DNA from: Dehalococcoidia bacterium
GTDB lineage: Bacteria; Chloroflexota; Dehalococcoidia; Bin125
Length of the DNA stretch: 64,000 bases
Assembly: GCA_022828105.1 (NCBI GenBank)
Contig: JAJEJC010000007.1
Location: forward strand, 140,885-204,884
Direction of reading: 5' to 3'
The notes below the pieces were generated by a model. That model saw only the letters and a program-made list of their open reading frames with translations. It did no database searches and was not told the origin of the DNA. The position numbers were made by a program, and so were the translations under genes. Shown here one piece after another: positions 17,422-26,372 of this stretch (its first letter is position 1; every line of letters begins with the position of its first letter).

Positions 17422-19170
17422 TCAGGAGACGCCGACCACCGCGTCGATGGCGTCGGAGACGACCTCAGCGGGCACGTCGTCGCGGACGATCGGATTGCCG
17501 ACGCTCTCCAGCAGGATCCAGCGCTGCTTGCCGCCCACGACCTTCTTGTCGCGCGACATCGCCTCGACAATCTCCGCCCGACCCAGACCGGGAGGGCTCT
17601 TGGTGGGCAGCCCGAAGCGCTCGATCAGGCGGCGGTGCCGGGCGACCAGCGCTTCGTCGATCAAGCCCATTGCGCAGCCCATTTCCGCCACCGCGACCAT
17701 GCCCATCGCCACGGCTTCCCCGTGCAGCACCGTGCTGTAGCCGGTGACTGCCTCGATCGCGTGTCCAAGCGTGTGTCCGTAGTTGAGAATGGCGCGGATG
17801 TCGGACTCGCGTTCATCAGCAGACACGACAGAGGCCTTGATCGCCTGGTTTCTCGTGATCACGTCGACCAGCAACTGCCGCCTCGACGAATCCAAGGAAC
17901 CGGCCGACGGGTCAAGCAGTGAGTCGGCAGTCTCTTCCAGCAGATCGAGCATGGGCTCGTCGCGGATGAAGCCGTGCTTGATCACCTCAGCGAAGCCTGA
18001 GCGGAGTTCGCGCGGCGGCAACGTGGCCAGGGTGGCTGCGTCGGCGAGCACGGCCCGAGGCTGGTAGAACGCACCGACGAGGTTCTTGCCCGAGGGCAGG
18101 TCGATGGCCACCTTGCCGCCGATCGCGGCGTCAACCATGCCGAGCACGGTCGTCGGCGCATGGACCAGGGGCATGCCGCGCAGGTACGTGGCTGCGGCCA
18201 TTCCGCCCAGGTCGGTGATCATGCCGCCTCCGAGCGCGAAGATGACATCGCGGCGTTCGGCGCGGTGAGACGACAACCATTCGTACAGGAGCTCCAGGGA
18301 GGCGAGCGACTTGCTGGCCTCGCCGGACGGCACTCGATAGGAGTTCACCGTCCGACCGGCCTGCTCCAGCGATTCCAGGGCAGTCGAACCGTGCGTGTCG
18401 AACACCGCCTCATCGACAATCATGAACACTCGACCTGTCAGACCAAGCCGGTCAAGTACGTCGCCCGAGCGTTCCAACAGTCCCCACGCGCAATAGACCG
18501 GGTACTGAGCCGATTCGGTCTCAACGATGCAACCGACGTCAGGCCCGTAATCGTGAATCGGCGGCGGATCGACACCCGGACCATTGCGCATCTCGCGTAA
18601 GCGGTTCTCCGAATCAAGCACGGCACCTCCCCGCCGTTGCACCGCTTCGACAATGACATCGACCGCGTCATCCACGTGGTCATCCGTATGAACGGTGAGG
18701 TCAGAGAGCGCATAAAACGGCTGGCGCGCCGCCTTGAGCGTTTCGATCCGTCGGCGGCGACCTGCGCCGGAGAGCATCGGCCGCTGCTCAGCGCTGTCCT
18801 CCGCCGCGGCCGCATAGCGAGCCTCGATGGTTCCGGACCGGGCCTCCAGCGTGATCACAAACCCCTGCTCAGCCAGCAGCGCGCGATTCTCCGCATGCAA
18901 CCACGCGCCCCCGCCGGTGGCGATCACGACCTGGTCCCGCGCTACTGCTTCTTGGACCGCCTGCTGTTCCCGCGCGCGGAATCCGCGCTCGCCCTCCGAC
19001 TGGAAAATCTCGGGGATTGATCGACCGGCCGCTCGCTCGATTTCTTCATCCAGGTCAACCGAGTCCCAGCCCAACCGGTGAGCGATTAACGGAGCCAGTA
19101 CCGATTTGCCGGTCGCGCTGAATCCAATCAGGACAATCCGCCTGAGACCATGCGGAACACTCACGTCCAC
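17422..19170 (-). CDS. aroKB: Bifunctional shikimate kinase / 3-dehydroquinate synthase (AroK-AroB fusion)
   Basis: Two shikimate-pathway enzymes in one 582-residue chain. Residues about 1-180 form shikimate kinase: P-loop GFSATGKS, DLDEEIE, GERGFRAREQQAV, ATGGGAW and the lid RPML. After a linker, residues about 215-582 form dehydroquinate synthase: GGGMITDLGGMAAATYLRG, PTTVLGMVDAAIGGKVAID, GFAEVIKHG, LNYGHTLGHAIEA and LHGEAVAMGM, which supply the zinc Glu/His/His. Both active sites look intact. It is the last gene of the alaS-aroKB operon, overlapping aroC by 10 bp. The kinase and synthase steps are not consecutive in the pathway, so channelling is not the obvious reason for fusion. Confidence 0.95.
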   Translation of the reverse strand: MDVSVPHGLRRIVLIGFSATGKSVLAPLIAHRLGWDSVDLDEEIERAAGRSIPEIFQSEGERGFRAREQQAVQEAVARDQVVIATGGGAWLHAENRALLAEQGFVITLEARSGTIEARYAAAAEDSAEQRPMLSGAGRRRRIETLKAARQPFYALSDLTVHTDDHVDDAVDVIVEAVQRRGGAVLDSENRLREMRNGPGVDPPPIHDYGPDVGCIVETESAQYPVYCAWGLLERSGDVLDRLGLTGRVFMIVDEAVFDTHGSTALESLEQAGRTVNSYRVPSGEASKSLASLELLYEWLSSHRAERRDVIFALGGGMITDLGGMAAATYLRGMPLVHAPTTVLGMVDAAIGGKVAIDLPSGKNLVGAFYQPRAVLADAATLATLPPRELRSGFAEVIKHGFIRDEPMLDLLEETADSLLDPSAGSLDSSRRQLLVDVITRNQAIKASVVSADERESDIRAILNYGHTLGHAIEAVTGYSTVLHGEAVAMGMVAVAEMGCAMGLIDEALVARHRRLIERFGLPTKSPPGLGRAEIVEAMSRDKKVVGGKQRWILLESVGNPIVRDDVPAEVVSDAIDAVVGVS

Positions 19171-20360
19171 TCCTTCCGCGGTATCGCCGTGCCGAGAAAC
19201 GCCTGCATATTGCGCCGCGTCTCGGACAGTGCATCACCGCCGAACTTCTCGAGGATCGCATCGGCCAGGACCAGGGCCAGCATCGCCTCGACAATCACGC
19301 CGGCGGCGGGCACGACGCATACGTCCGAGCGCTCGAAGTGCGCTTCGACTCGCTCGCCTGTCGTGAGATCGGCCGACGGAAGCGGATGCGCCAGTGTCGC
19401 GATTGGCTTGACTGCGACGCGAACCACCAGGTCTTCGCCGTTGGAGATGCCGCCTTCAATGCCGCCGGCATGGTTCGTCTGCCGACGCCAGGGCTGGTCG
19501 CCCCAGGCGTCCTGGGGCAGCACGACATCGTGGAAACTGCGTCCGGTCAGCGCCGCGCCGCTAAACCCGTCGCCGATCTCAACCCCCTTGAACGCATTCA
19601 TCGAGAGGATCGCCTGGCCAATCCGACCGCTCAGCTTGCGGTCCCACTGTACGTGCGATCCGAGGCCGAACGGCAAGCCGCTGACTCGTGCTTCCAGCGT
19701 GCCGCCCAACGTGTCGCCGTCCTGCTTGGCCGCGTTGATCGCGTCGATCATCGCCGCCGCGACATCGGGATCGGTGCAGCGCACCGGCGATGCTTCCACG
19801 GTGTCCCAATCAGCCGTCGTCGACGGGTCAATAGACACCGAACCGATCTGCACGACGTGGCTGTTGAACTCGCAGCCCAGTTCCTCGCACAGCCGCCGCG
19901 CCACCGCGCCGGCCGCGACCCGCGCCGCGCTCTCCCCCGCCGATGCGCGCTCGAGCGAATCGCGGACATCCTCGTAGCCGTACTTGAGCGAGGCGGTCAG
20001 GTCGGCGTGACCGGGACGCACACGCGTGACTTGCGTCGGCGGTGGATCGACCGCATCCAGCGACATCGTCTCGCGCCAGGGCCGCTTGTCCGGGCCAAGC
20101 CCCTGGTCAAAGTCGCGATTCTCAATCCACAGCGCGATTGGGCTCCCCATCGTTCGGCCCTGGCGCACGCCGCCTCGGATATGGGCGTAGTCGGTCTCGA
20201 TCTTCATCCGACCGCCGCGTCCGTAACCGCGTTGCCGACGCGCAAGCTGTTGGCGAATCTGCTCTTCCGACAGCGGCAGACCGGACGGGACGCCGTCGAC
20301 GATGACGGTCAATCCAGGCCCGTGCGATTCACCAGCCGTGAACCAGCGCAGACTGCCCAT
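19161..20360 (-). CDS. aroC: Chorismate synthase
   Basis: Final step of the shikimate pathway, converting EPSP to chorismate with reduced FMN. The 399-residue protein has RWFTAGESHGPGLTVIVDG, RRQRGYGRGGRMKIETDYAHI, GVRQGRTMGSPIALWIEN, RPGHADLTASLKYG, RASAGESAARVAAGAV and NHAGGIEGGISNGED, all chorismate-synthase signatures. I placed the start at the ATG at 20360, preceded by AAAGGGATCG; the frame extends to 20468 without homology. The gene follows an unknown membrane protein and precedes aroKB. Confidence 0.96.
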   Translation of the reverse strand: MGSLRWFTAGESHGPGLTVIVDGVPSGLPLSEEQIRQQLARRQRGYGRGGRMKIETDYAHIRGGVRQGRTMGSPIALWIENRDFDQGLGPDKRPWRETMSLDAVDPPPTQVTRVRPGHADLTASLKYGYEDVRDSLERASAGESAARVAAGAVARRLCEELGCEFNSHVVQIGSVSIDPSTTADWDTVEASPVRCTDPDVAAAMIDAINAAKQDGDTLGGTLEARVSGLPFGLGSHVQWDRKLSGRIGQAILSMNAFKGVEIGDGFSGAALTGRSFHDVVLPQDAWGDQPWRRQTNHAGGIEGGISNGEDLVVRVAVKPIATLAHPLPSADLTTGERVEAHFERSDVCVVPAAGVIVEAMLALVLADAILEKFGGDALSETRRNMQAFLGTAIPRKEWT

Positions 20361-20403
20361 CGATCGATCCCTTTCGCCCCACTGCGGTCCGCCTCCACCG
20401 GCG

Positions 20404-21057
20404 TTAACCCGCGGCGGCCGCCGACTCGTCGTCCACCATATCCGCGAACGGATCGTCGGGCAGTTCAATCGGTCGCGGTTCGCCGTTCGGGGCGCGATCG
20501 GCGGTGGTCTCGAACTCGCGGGCGAGCACCGCCGGCGGCTGATTCCAGTCCAGGCTCATGGCCGAGGCGCGATCAGCCTGGACTGACAGGATCGGCAACG
20601 CTTCCGCCTTGCCCTCGGAGTCGCGGAACGTGGTGTAGACATCGACGCGCACATACTGGGGTCGGAAGTTGGGCAGGTCATAGAAGATCATCTCGACCAG
20701 CCGCATGGCCGTCGCGTAGGCGGTGTCGAGCGAGGACGCGATCTGTTCGCGAGCGCCGTCGACCACGCCAAACTCGGGATCGGCCGAGGTGCTGACGCGC
20801 ACGTGTTCGGCCGACGCGCTGACCAGGTCCAAGCCCTGCACGCCCGCCCAGACCATCGCGCTGACGTCCTTGGGTGGTCGCTGTGTGCGCCAGTGCTCGA
20901 TCTCCTGGTCGAGGATGCCACGAATCGCCTGCATGTCGTTCTCGGCGACGAGCTGACGCCAGAACCGGTGCGTTCGCGCCTCCTTGAAGAGCAGCAGACC
21001 GATGCCGCCGAAGACCGCGGCAATAATGGCGAACCCAATCGTGACGCCCTCGTTCAC
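20404..21057 (-). CDS. Unknown single-pass membrane protein in the aro operon
   Basis: 217 residues, family not recognised. An N-terminal transmembrane helix (about residues 5-24, GFAIIAAVFGGIGLLLF) is followed by a soluble domain beginning KEARTHRFWRQLVAENDMQA, with helical and mixed segments and a central FYDLPNFRPQYVRVDVYTTF stretch. The C-terminus is acidic with an Ala tail. The GTG start at 21057 overlaps the aroE stop (GTGA), so it is translationally coupled. The domain after a single N-terminal helix is probably cytoplasmic because basic residues follow the helix. The location between aroE and aroC, and near mltG, suggests a role in envelope or in operon co-expression only. I assign no function. 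Confidence 0.75.
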   Translation of the reverse strand: MNEGVTIGFAIIAAVFGGIGLLLFKEARTHRFWRQLVAENDMQAIRGILDQEIEHWRTQRPPKDVSAMVWAGVQGLDLVSASAEHVRVSTSADPEFGVVDGAREQIASSLDTAYATAMRLVEMIFYDLPNFRPQYVRVDVYTTFRDSEGKAEALPILSVQADRASAMSLDWNQPPAVLAREFETTADRAPNGEPRPIELPDDPFADMVDDESAAAAG

Positions 21058-21914
21058 ACCGCCGCCTCCGACATCGCCTCTGCAGCTGACTGCAGCATCA
21101 CCTCGACAGGCGCCTCGCGCTCCGTCCACAGTTCAAACGACGCTGCGCCCTGATAGACAAGCATTGGCAGGCCGCCGATTGCGCGGCGTCCCGTTTCCCG
21201 CACCGCCTTGACCAGCGAAGTCTCGACCGGGTTCGCGATCAGGTCGGCCACAAACGCATCCGCCGCGAGCAGGGATGGTTCAAACGGCAACTGCCCTTCC
21301 GTCTCGTTGCCCTTCAGTCCGACGGACGTGCATTGCACGACCAGGTCGGCGTGCCCCAGGGCGTCAAGCACGCGCTCGTCGTCGGGGCCCATCGAGCTCA
21401 GCGAGACATCGGCCGATGCAGCCGCGAGGTCGTGACGCAGGCGCCCCGCGCGGACGGTCGTGCGGTTGACGATGATGAGCGAGTCAACCCCGCGCCAGAT
21501 CAACCCCCAGGCGACGGCGCGGGCCGCGCCGCCTGCGCCCCAGAGCACGGCACGCGCGCCACGGGGATCGAAGCCCGCCTCCGCCAGTGATCGTTGGAAG
21601 CCGGTCACGTCGGTGTTGTAACCCTGCAGGTGCCCCTCGTTGTTGACGATCGTGTTGATCGCACCCACGAATCGCGCCGTCTGATGCAGGCCGTCCATGT
21701 GCCGCAGCGCCGCTTCCTTGAATGGAATCGTCACGTTGGCGCCCAGTGCATCGTCGCTTCGCAGCTCGTTGATAAACGTCTCCAGCACGGACGGTTGAAG
21801 ATCCCAGGCCTGGTAGCGAGCATCGATTCCGGCCGCATCGAATCCTGCTTGTTGAAAGCGCGGCGAGATGCTGTGCGCTACCGGATGACCGATCACCCCG
21901 ACGCGACGTTTCAT
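21054..21914 (-). CDS. aroE: Shikimate dehydrogenase
   Basis: NADPH-dependent reduction of 3-dehydroshikimate. 286 residues: substrate domain with GVIGHPVAHSISPRFQQAG and ANVTIPFKEAAL (catalytic Lys), AINTIVNNEGHLQGYNTDVTGF, then the Rossmann fold WGAGGAARAVAWGLI with IVNRT, and a C-terminal GGLPMLVYQGAASFELWT. All catalytic motifs are present. ATGA overlaps couple it to mltG upstream and a GTGA overlap couples it to the unknown membrane protein downstream. Confidence 0.96.
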   Translation of the reverse strand: MKRRVGVIGHPVAHSISPRFQQAGFDAAGIDARYQAWDLQPSVLETFINELRSDDALGANVTIPFKEAALRHMDGLHQTARFVGAINTIVNNEGHLQGYNTDVTGFQRSLAEAGFDPRGARAVLWGAGGAARAVAWGLIWRGVDSLIIVNRTTVRAGRLRHDLAAASADVSLSSMGPDDERVLDALGHADLVVQCTSVGLKGNETEGQLPFEPSLLAADAFVADLIANPVETSLVKAVRETGRRAIGGLPMLVYQGAASFELWTEREAPVEVMLQSAAEAMSEAAV

Positions 21915-22966
21915 CGGTTGGCTCCTCGATATCGCTCGACGTTGGCCTGGTGCTCTTCAAACGTCACCGCGAAGGCGTGCGTGCCGTCGCCGCGGGCGAA
22001 GAGGAACAGGTACGGCACGGCGGCAGGATTGGCAGCGGCTGAGATTGAGTCAAGCCCCGGCGATGCGATTGGCGACGGCGGCAGACCCGAGGACACGTAC
22101 GTATTGAACGGGGACTGTGTCGCCAGGTCTGCGCCCGTCAGTTCCTGTTTCCACCACTCAGCCGGCTCGCCAACCGCGTACTGAACCGTGGAGTCGAACT
22201 GCAGCGGCATGCCGGCGGCAAGCCGGTTCCAGATCACCGCAGAGACCAACACGCGTTCAAAATCCTCGACCACTTCCCGCTCGATGATCGACGCAATCGT
22301 CACGATCTCGTGCAGCGTTCGGCCCGATTCGGCGATCCGGTCGCGCAGGTCCTGGGTCAGCGCGTCGTCGAAGCGCCGCAGCATCTGGCGTAGGGCATCT
22401 TCGGCCGTTCCGTCCAGGGGAAATGTGTAGGCGCTGGGAAACAGGTACCCCTCGAGCGACGTTCCCGACGGACGCGATGCGGCAAGCGTGCGGGCGACCA
22501 GATCGGAGCTCGGTGTTCTGGCCGCGGTCAGGAACGACGTTGCATCGACCACTTCTGACTCCACCAGACGTTCCGTTACCTGTTCGAGCCTCAGTCCTTC
22601 CGGCAACACGACGCGCCAGGGCGAGGTCTCTCCAAAGTGTATGCGCCGCAGAATCTCATAGGTCGTGAGTCCGGCTTCGAAGCTGTAGGCGCCCGGCTCA
22701 AGCCTCGATTCCCAGCCCAGCAACAGCGCGAGCATTTCAAAGCGGTAGTGGGAGTCGATGACGTGGTTTGCGACCAGGCGTCGGCCGATTGAACCCGCGG
22801 TGTCGCCGGCGACCACCGTCACGGACGTGTTGTCGGTCGCGCCGATTGTGGGCGTCGGTCTCCTTCCAGGCTCGTAGGAGTCCGGCGTCTTCGAGAGCGC
22901 GACCGTAGCCGCCGCGATTGCTGCGAACAGCACGGCGCACATCGCAATCGTGACGCCGGCTCTCAT
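21911..22966 (-). CDS. mltG: Endolytic murein transglycosylase (MltG/YceG family)
   Basis: Cleaves nascent peptidoglycan strands at the membrane, limiting glycan length. 351 residues with one N-terminal transmembrane helix (residues about 4-24). A LysM-like region follows (VTVVAGDTAGSIGRRLVANHVI). The catalytic domain has VVLPEGLRLEQVTERLVES, LEGYLFPSAYTFPLDGT, the TIASIIEREV segment holding the catalytic Glu, and SPFNTYVSSGLPPSPIASPGLDSI. The 4-bp ATGA overlap with ruvX upstream and aroE downstream fits the conserved ruvX-mltG arrangement. Confidence 0.95.
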   Translation of the reverse strand: MRAGVTIAMCAVLFAAIAAATVALSKTPDSYEPGRRPTPTIGATDNTSVTVVAGDTAGSIGRRLVANHVIDSHYRFEMLALLLGWESRLEPGAYSFEAGLTTYEILRRIHFGETSPWRVVLPEGLRLEQVTERLVESEVVDATSFLTAARTPSSDLVARTLAASRPSGTSLEGYLFPSAYTFPLDGTAEDALRQMLRRFDDALTQDLRDRIAESGRTLHEIVTIASIIEREVVEDFERVLVSAVIWNRLAAGMPLQFDSTVQYAVGEPAEWWKQELTGADLATQSPFNTYVSSGLPPSPIASPGLDSISAAANPAAVPYLFLFARGDGTHAFAVTFEEHQANVERYRGANR

Positions 22967-23478
22967 CTACGTTCACGATCGGCGCGATCGGCCAGTGCGC
23001 GAGCCTCTGTTCCCGCCGTTGCGTCGAGCCATCGCTGCAGGATCCTGGCGGCCGCCTCGGCATGCGAGCGTTGACGCTCGCGCCTGCGCCGCTGTGTGCT
23101 CTTGCGCCCCGGAGCCCGTGGCTTGCCGCCCCGTTCGCGTTCGGCCGACAGCATCCTGACATCAGGGCTTGCGCTTGAGTAGCGTTCGTTCTGCGCAATG
23201 CACTCGGCTCCCAGCGCCTGCGCCAGCGCTTCGCCCCACTCGCGGAAGCGTTGCGCCTGTTCGTCTTCTTGACCGTCCGGACGCAGCGGCACGCCGATCA
23301 CGAGCTGGGCGACCGGGTCGCCGCCGAGCAAGTCGCGCAGCGATTCGAGCACGGCTTGCTCCCCGGCCTGCCGGTCGAGTGTGCCGACAGGCAGGGCGAG
23401 CGACGACCCCTGCGCCGCTCGGGCGACGCCGATCCAGCGCTCCCCCGGATCAATCGCGACGGCGCAGCCGCGTGACAT
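22963..23478 (-). CDS. ruvX: Holliday junction resolvase-like RuvX/YqgF family protein with altered active site
   Basis: RNase H-like fold family implicated in rRNA 5'-end processing and Holliday junction resolution. Residues 4-20 (AIDPGERWIGVA) carry Asp10, and VIGVPLRPDG is followed by the NERYSS segment with Glu98. The C-terminal helix normally contains an Asp in a DxxAAxxIL motif; here HAEAAARILQRWLD shows His139 at that position, although Glu141 is near. An Arg/Lys/Gln-rich insert (about residues 112-138) precedes it. The ATG at 23478 is preferred over the upstream frame because the family begins here; the gene starts 10 bases after the alaS stop. Identity is good, activity uncertain. 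Confidence 0.85.
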   Translation of the reverse strand: MSRGCAVAIDPGERWIGVARAAQGSSLALPVGTLDRQAGEQAVLESLRDLLGGDPVAQLVIGVPLRPDGQEDEQAQRFREWGEALAQALGAECIAQNERYSSASPDVRMLSAERERGGKPRAPGRKSTQRRRRERQRSHAEAAARILQRWLDATAGTEARALADRADRERR

Positions 23479-23488
23479 GGCCGGCGTC

Positions 23489-26137
23489 CTATCCAAGCTG
23501 CTCCTGGACCGCGTCCGCGACTGCGGCGAGCGCTTCATCGAGTTTGCCTGCGTCGCGGCCGCCGGCCTGGGCCATATCGGGCGCGCCGCCTCCGCCGCCT
23601 CCTGCGATTCGCGCGATGCCTCCGATGAGCTTGCCCGCATTGATTCCGCTGGCGACTGCGCCATCGGTCGCCATGGCGACAAACAGGGGGCGATCGTTCG
23701 CGACTGCGCCGAGCACGATCACACCGTCGCGACCGCTCTCGATCAGTCGGCGGCGGACTTCGTCGCCCGCGCGACGCAGCGCGTCGGCTGATTCGACGGC
23801 AACTCTCCCTGAGGCCACCGCGAGCGATGAGACCTCAACCGCCGACGCGGCGATCTGCTCGGCATCCGTGGCGCCGGTCTGGGCCTCGACTGCTTGCAGC
23901 CGCCGACGCAACTCGGCCGCTTCCGTCTGCAACTGGGCAATGCGCTCGCCGGCGGTGTCCGGCGTCGCACGGACCGAGCCGGCGATCTCCGCCAGCGCAT
24001 CGAGTCGCGAGTCGGTCCAATCGGAGGCGGCGGCGCCGGTCAGCGCCTCGATCCGGCGCACACCGGCGCCGACGCTGCCCTCCGAGATGATCTGAAACGC
24101 GCCGACGAAGCCGGTCGCGGACGCATGCGTGCCGCCGCACAGCTCCTTGGAGAAGCAATCGTGGACATGGGGGTCGGGGTCGCAGATTTCCACGACGCGC
24201 ACGTCGGTTTCGTACCGCTCGCCGAAGATTGCCATCGCGCCGGTCTTGAGCGCGTCGTCGTAGGACATCTCAGTTGTGGCGACGGGGATGTTGTCGCGAA
24301 TGCGTTCCTGAACGAGTTGCTGGACCCTGCGCAGGTCCACCGGGTCGGGCGCGTCGGGCTGGGTGTAATCGAAGCGCAGATGGTCGGGGGCGACCAGTGA
24401 TCCGGCCTGGCGTACGTGCTCTCCGAGCACGTGCCGCAGCGCCGCGTGCAAGAGATGGGTGGCTGTGTGATTGCGGGCCGCGTCGGCGCGGCGAGCGCGG
24501 CTCACTTCGGCCGACACGCGGCTGCCGACAGCGACTTCGCCCGACGCGACCACGCCGATGTGCGCGATCACGTCGCCGAAGGCCCTGGTGTCGGACACAT
24601 CGACCTGTAGCCCGTCGCCGCGCAGCCAGCCGGCGTCGCCGACCTGTCCACCACCCTCGGGATAGAACGAGGTTCGATCCAGGACCAGGCTGACTTCATC
24701 GCCCGTTGACGCGAACGCCACTTGTTCGCCGCCGGCGACGATGGCCACCACTTCAGCCTCGGCCTCGATGGACTCGTAGCCGGTGAATTCGGTGGCGACT
24801 TCCAGCTCCGCGTACCGCGCCGCATCTTCGTCGTAGGCAAAGGTCGCCTGCTGCCGCGAGCGCTCGCGTTGAGCCTGCAACGCGGCGTCAAACTGCTCCC
24901 GCAGGGTCGCCTCGTCACCGAGCGCGTGTCGCTCCCTGGCGACTTCTGCGGTGACTTCAAAGGGCAATCCGTACGTGTCGTACAGCTCGAAGGCGTCGCG
25001 GCCGCTGATCGCGCCGGTCTCCAGCGCCGCGATCCTGCTTTCCAGCAATGAGCGCCCGGTCGACAACGTGCGGCGGAAGCGGTGCTCTTCCTGGTCGAGC
25101 ACATTGGCGACCAGCGCGGCGTGTTCGTTCAGCTCGGGATACCAGGCCGCCATCACGTCGCGTACCTCGACCGCCAGGTCCGAGAGCAGGTCGTCGCTGA
25201 TTCCAAGCGAGTCGGCCATGTACAACGCGCGCCTGATCAGCCGACGCAGCACATAGCCGCGGCCCTCATTGCCGGGAATCGCGCCATCGGCGACCAGGAA
25301 GGTCATGGCCCGGCCGTGCTCGGCGACCACTCGCATCGCGCGTCGGTCGGTCTCGTCTGCGCTCTGGTACTCGCGATCGCAGCGACCGCCGATGTACTCC
25401 AACAGCGGCGCGAACAGATCGGTGTCGTAGAGGTTGTCCATGTCCTGCAGCATCATCGCCCAGCGCTCGAGTCCGGCGCCGGTGTCGATGCTCTGCGCGG
25501 GCAAGTCCTCGCGGCGGCCGTCGTCGAACCGCGTCCATTGCATGAAGACCAGGTTCCAGATCTCCAGCCACTTCTCCTCGGCCTCGGCGGGTCCGGCGTC
25601 GTCGCGGTAACCGGGACGCATGTCGTAGTGCAACTCCGAGCACGGCCCGCACGGTCCCGTCGGACCGGCCGCCCAGAAGTTGCCCTGGTCTTCGCCGTAG
25701 CGGTAGATCTTCGAGTCGGGCAGGCCGATCTTCTTCCACTGCTCATAGGCGAAGTCGTCGTCCGTGAAGACGGTGGCGACCAGCCGCTCCGGCGGGATGC
25801 CGATCACGTCGGTGACCAGCTCCCAGGCCCAGGCCTGCGCCTCGGCCTTGAAGTAGTCGCCCAGCGAAAAGTTGCCGAGCATCTCGAACATGGTCAGGTG
25901 CGACGCGTCGCCGACCTCGTCGATATCGGTCGTGCGGAAGCACTTCTGGATCGAGGTCAAGCGATGGTGCGGAGGCTGCGCCTCGCCGAGGAAGTAGGGC
26001 TTGAACGGGACCATGCCCGCGCTGGTGAAGAGCAGCGTCGAATCCCCCGGGGCGGTCAGCGGTGCGGACGCGACCGCGAGATGGTCGCGCTCAACGAAAA
26101 AATCGGTGAATGTCTTGCGGATGGTCTGAGCGTCCAT
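23489..26137 (-). CDS. alaS: Alanyl-tRNA synthetase
   Basis: Charges tRNA-Ala. 882 residues from the ATG at 26137 (MDAQTIRKTFTDFF). The catalytic core includes FTSAGMVPFKPYFLG, HLTMFEMLGNFSLGDYF, and GPTGPCGPCSELHYD; the editing domain has NHTATHLLHAAL and CGGTHASATGFVGAF, giving the His/His/Cys/His zinc cluster. The C-terminal DHHA1-type domain has VAGGGGGGAPDMAQAGG-like glycine-rich sequence. The longer frame to 26629 extends beyond the family N-terminus. It is the first gene of the 7-gene alaS-to-aroKB operon; no T-box leader is visible upstream. Confidence 0.97.
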   Translation of the reverse strand: MDAQTIRKTFTDFFVERDHLAVASAPLTAPGDSTLLFTSAGMVPFKPYFLGEAQPPHHRLTSIQKCFRTTDIDEVGDASHLTMFEMLGNFSLGDYFKAEAQAWAWELVTDVIGIPPERLVATVFTDDDFAYEQWKKIGLPDSKIYRYGEDQGNFWAAGPTGPCGPCSELHYDMRPGYRDDAGPAEAEEKWLEIWNLVFMQWTRFDDGRREDLPAQSIDTGAGLERWAMMLQDMDNLYDTDLFAPLLEYIGGRCDREYQSADETDRRAMRVVAEHGRAMTFLVADGAIPGNEGRGYVLRRLIRRALYMADSLGISDDLLSDLAVEVRDVMAAWYPELNEHAALVANVLDQEEHRFRRTLSTGRSLLESRIAALETGAISGRDAFELYDTYGLPFEVTAEVARERHALGDEATLREQFDAALQAQRERSRQQATFAYDEDAARYAELEVATEFTGYESIEAEAEVVAIVAGGEQVAFASTGDEVSLVLDRTSFYPEGGGQVGDAGWLRGDGLQVDVSDTRAFGDVIAHIGVVASGEVAVGSRVSAEVSRARRADAARNHTATHLLHAALRHVLGEHVRQAGSLVAPDHLRFDYTQPDAPDPVDLRRVQQLVQERIRDNIPVATTEMSYDDALKTGAMAIFGERYETDVRVVEICDPDPHVHDCFSKELCGGTHASATGFVGAFQIISEGSVGAGVRRIEALTGAAASDWTDSRLDALAEIAGSVRATPDTAGERIAQLQTEAAELRRRLQAVEAQTGATDAEQIAASAVEVSSLAVASGRVAVESADALRRAGDEVRRRLIESGRDGVIVLGAVANDRPLFVAMATDGAVASGINAGKLIGGIARIAGGGGGGAPDMAQAGGRDAGKLDEALAAVADAVQEQLG

Positions 26138-26308
26138 GGTCTGTCGGTCGCCTTGAAGACTGGGGAAAGCCTGTGGATTGCGATACGCGAAGACATGGCG
26201 CGAAGACATGCTTCGACGAGGGCGGGCTCCCGAGGAGCACCGCCAGAATCGAGTATACGCAGGCGTCCGGACTCGCCCACCGCGCGCAACGAAGCTGCGT
26301 CGACGCGG

Positions 26309-26338
26309 TTGACAGTCAATATCCTGGCTACCTAGCGT
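26309..26338 (+). promoter_or_regulatory. Promoter of the glmU operon
   Basis: TTGACA (26309-26314), 18-bp spacer, TAGCGT (26333-26338). A perfect -35 hexamer and the start codon about 35 bases downstream support a promoter for the long plus-strand run that begins with glmU. Confidence 0.6.
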
Positions 26339-26372
26339 TGAGTCCACCAACCCTCGTGATTCGGAGCCCCGA

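Noticed and set aside
26138..26372. T-box or riboswitch in the alaS/glmU intergenic region
   Set aside because: No T-box core sequence is visible on the minus strand before alaS; the same applies upstream of pheS and thrS.
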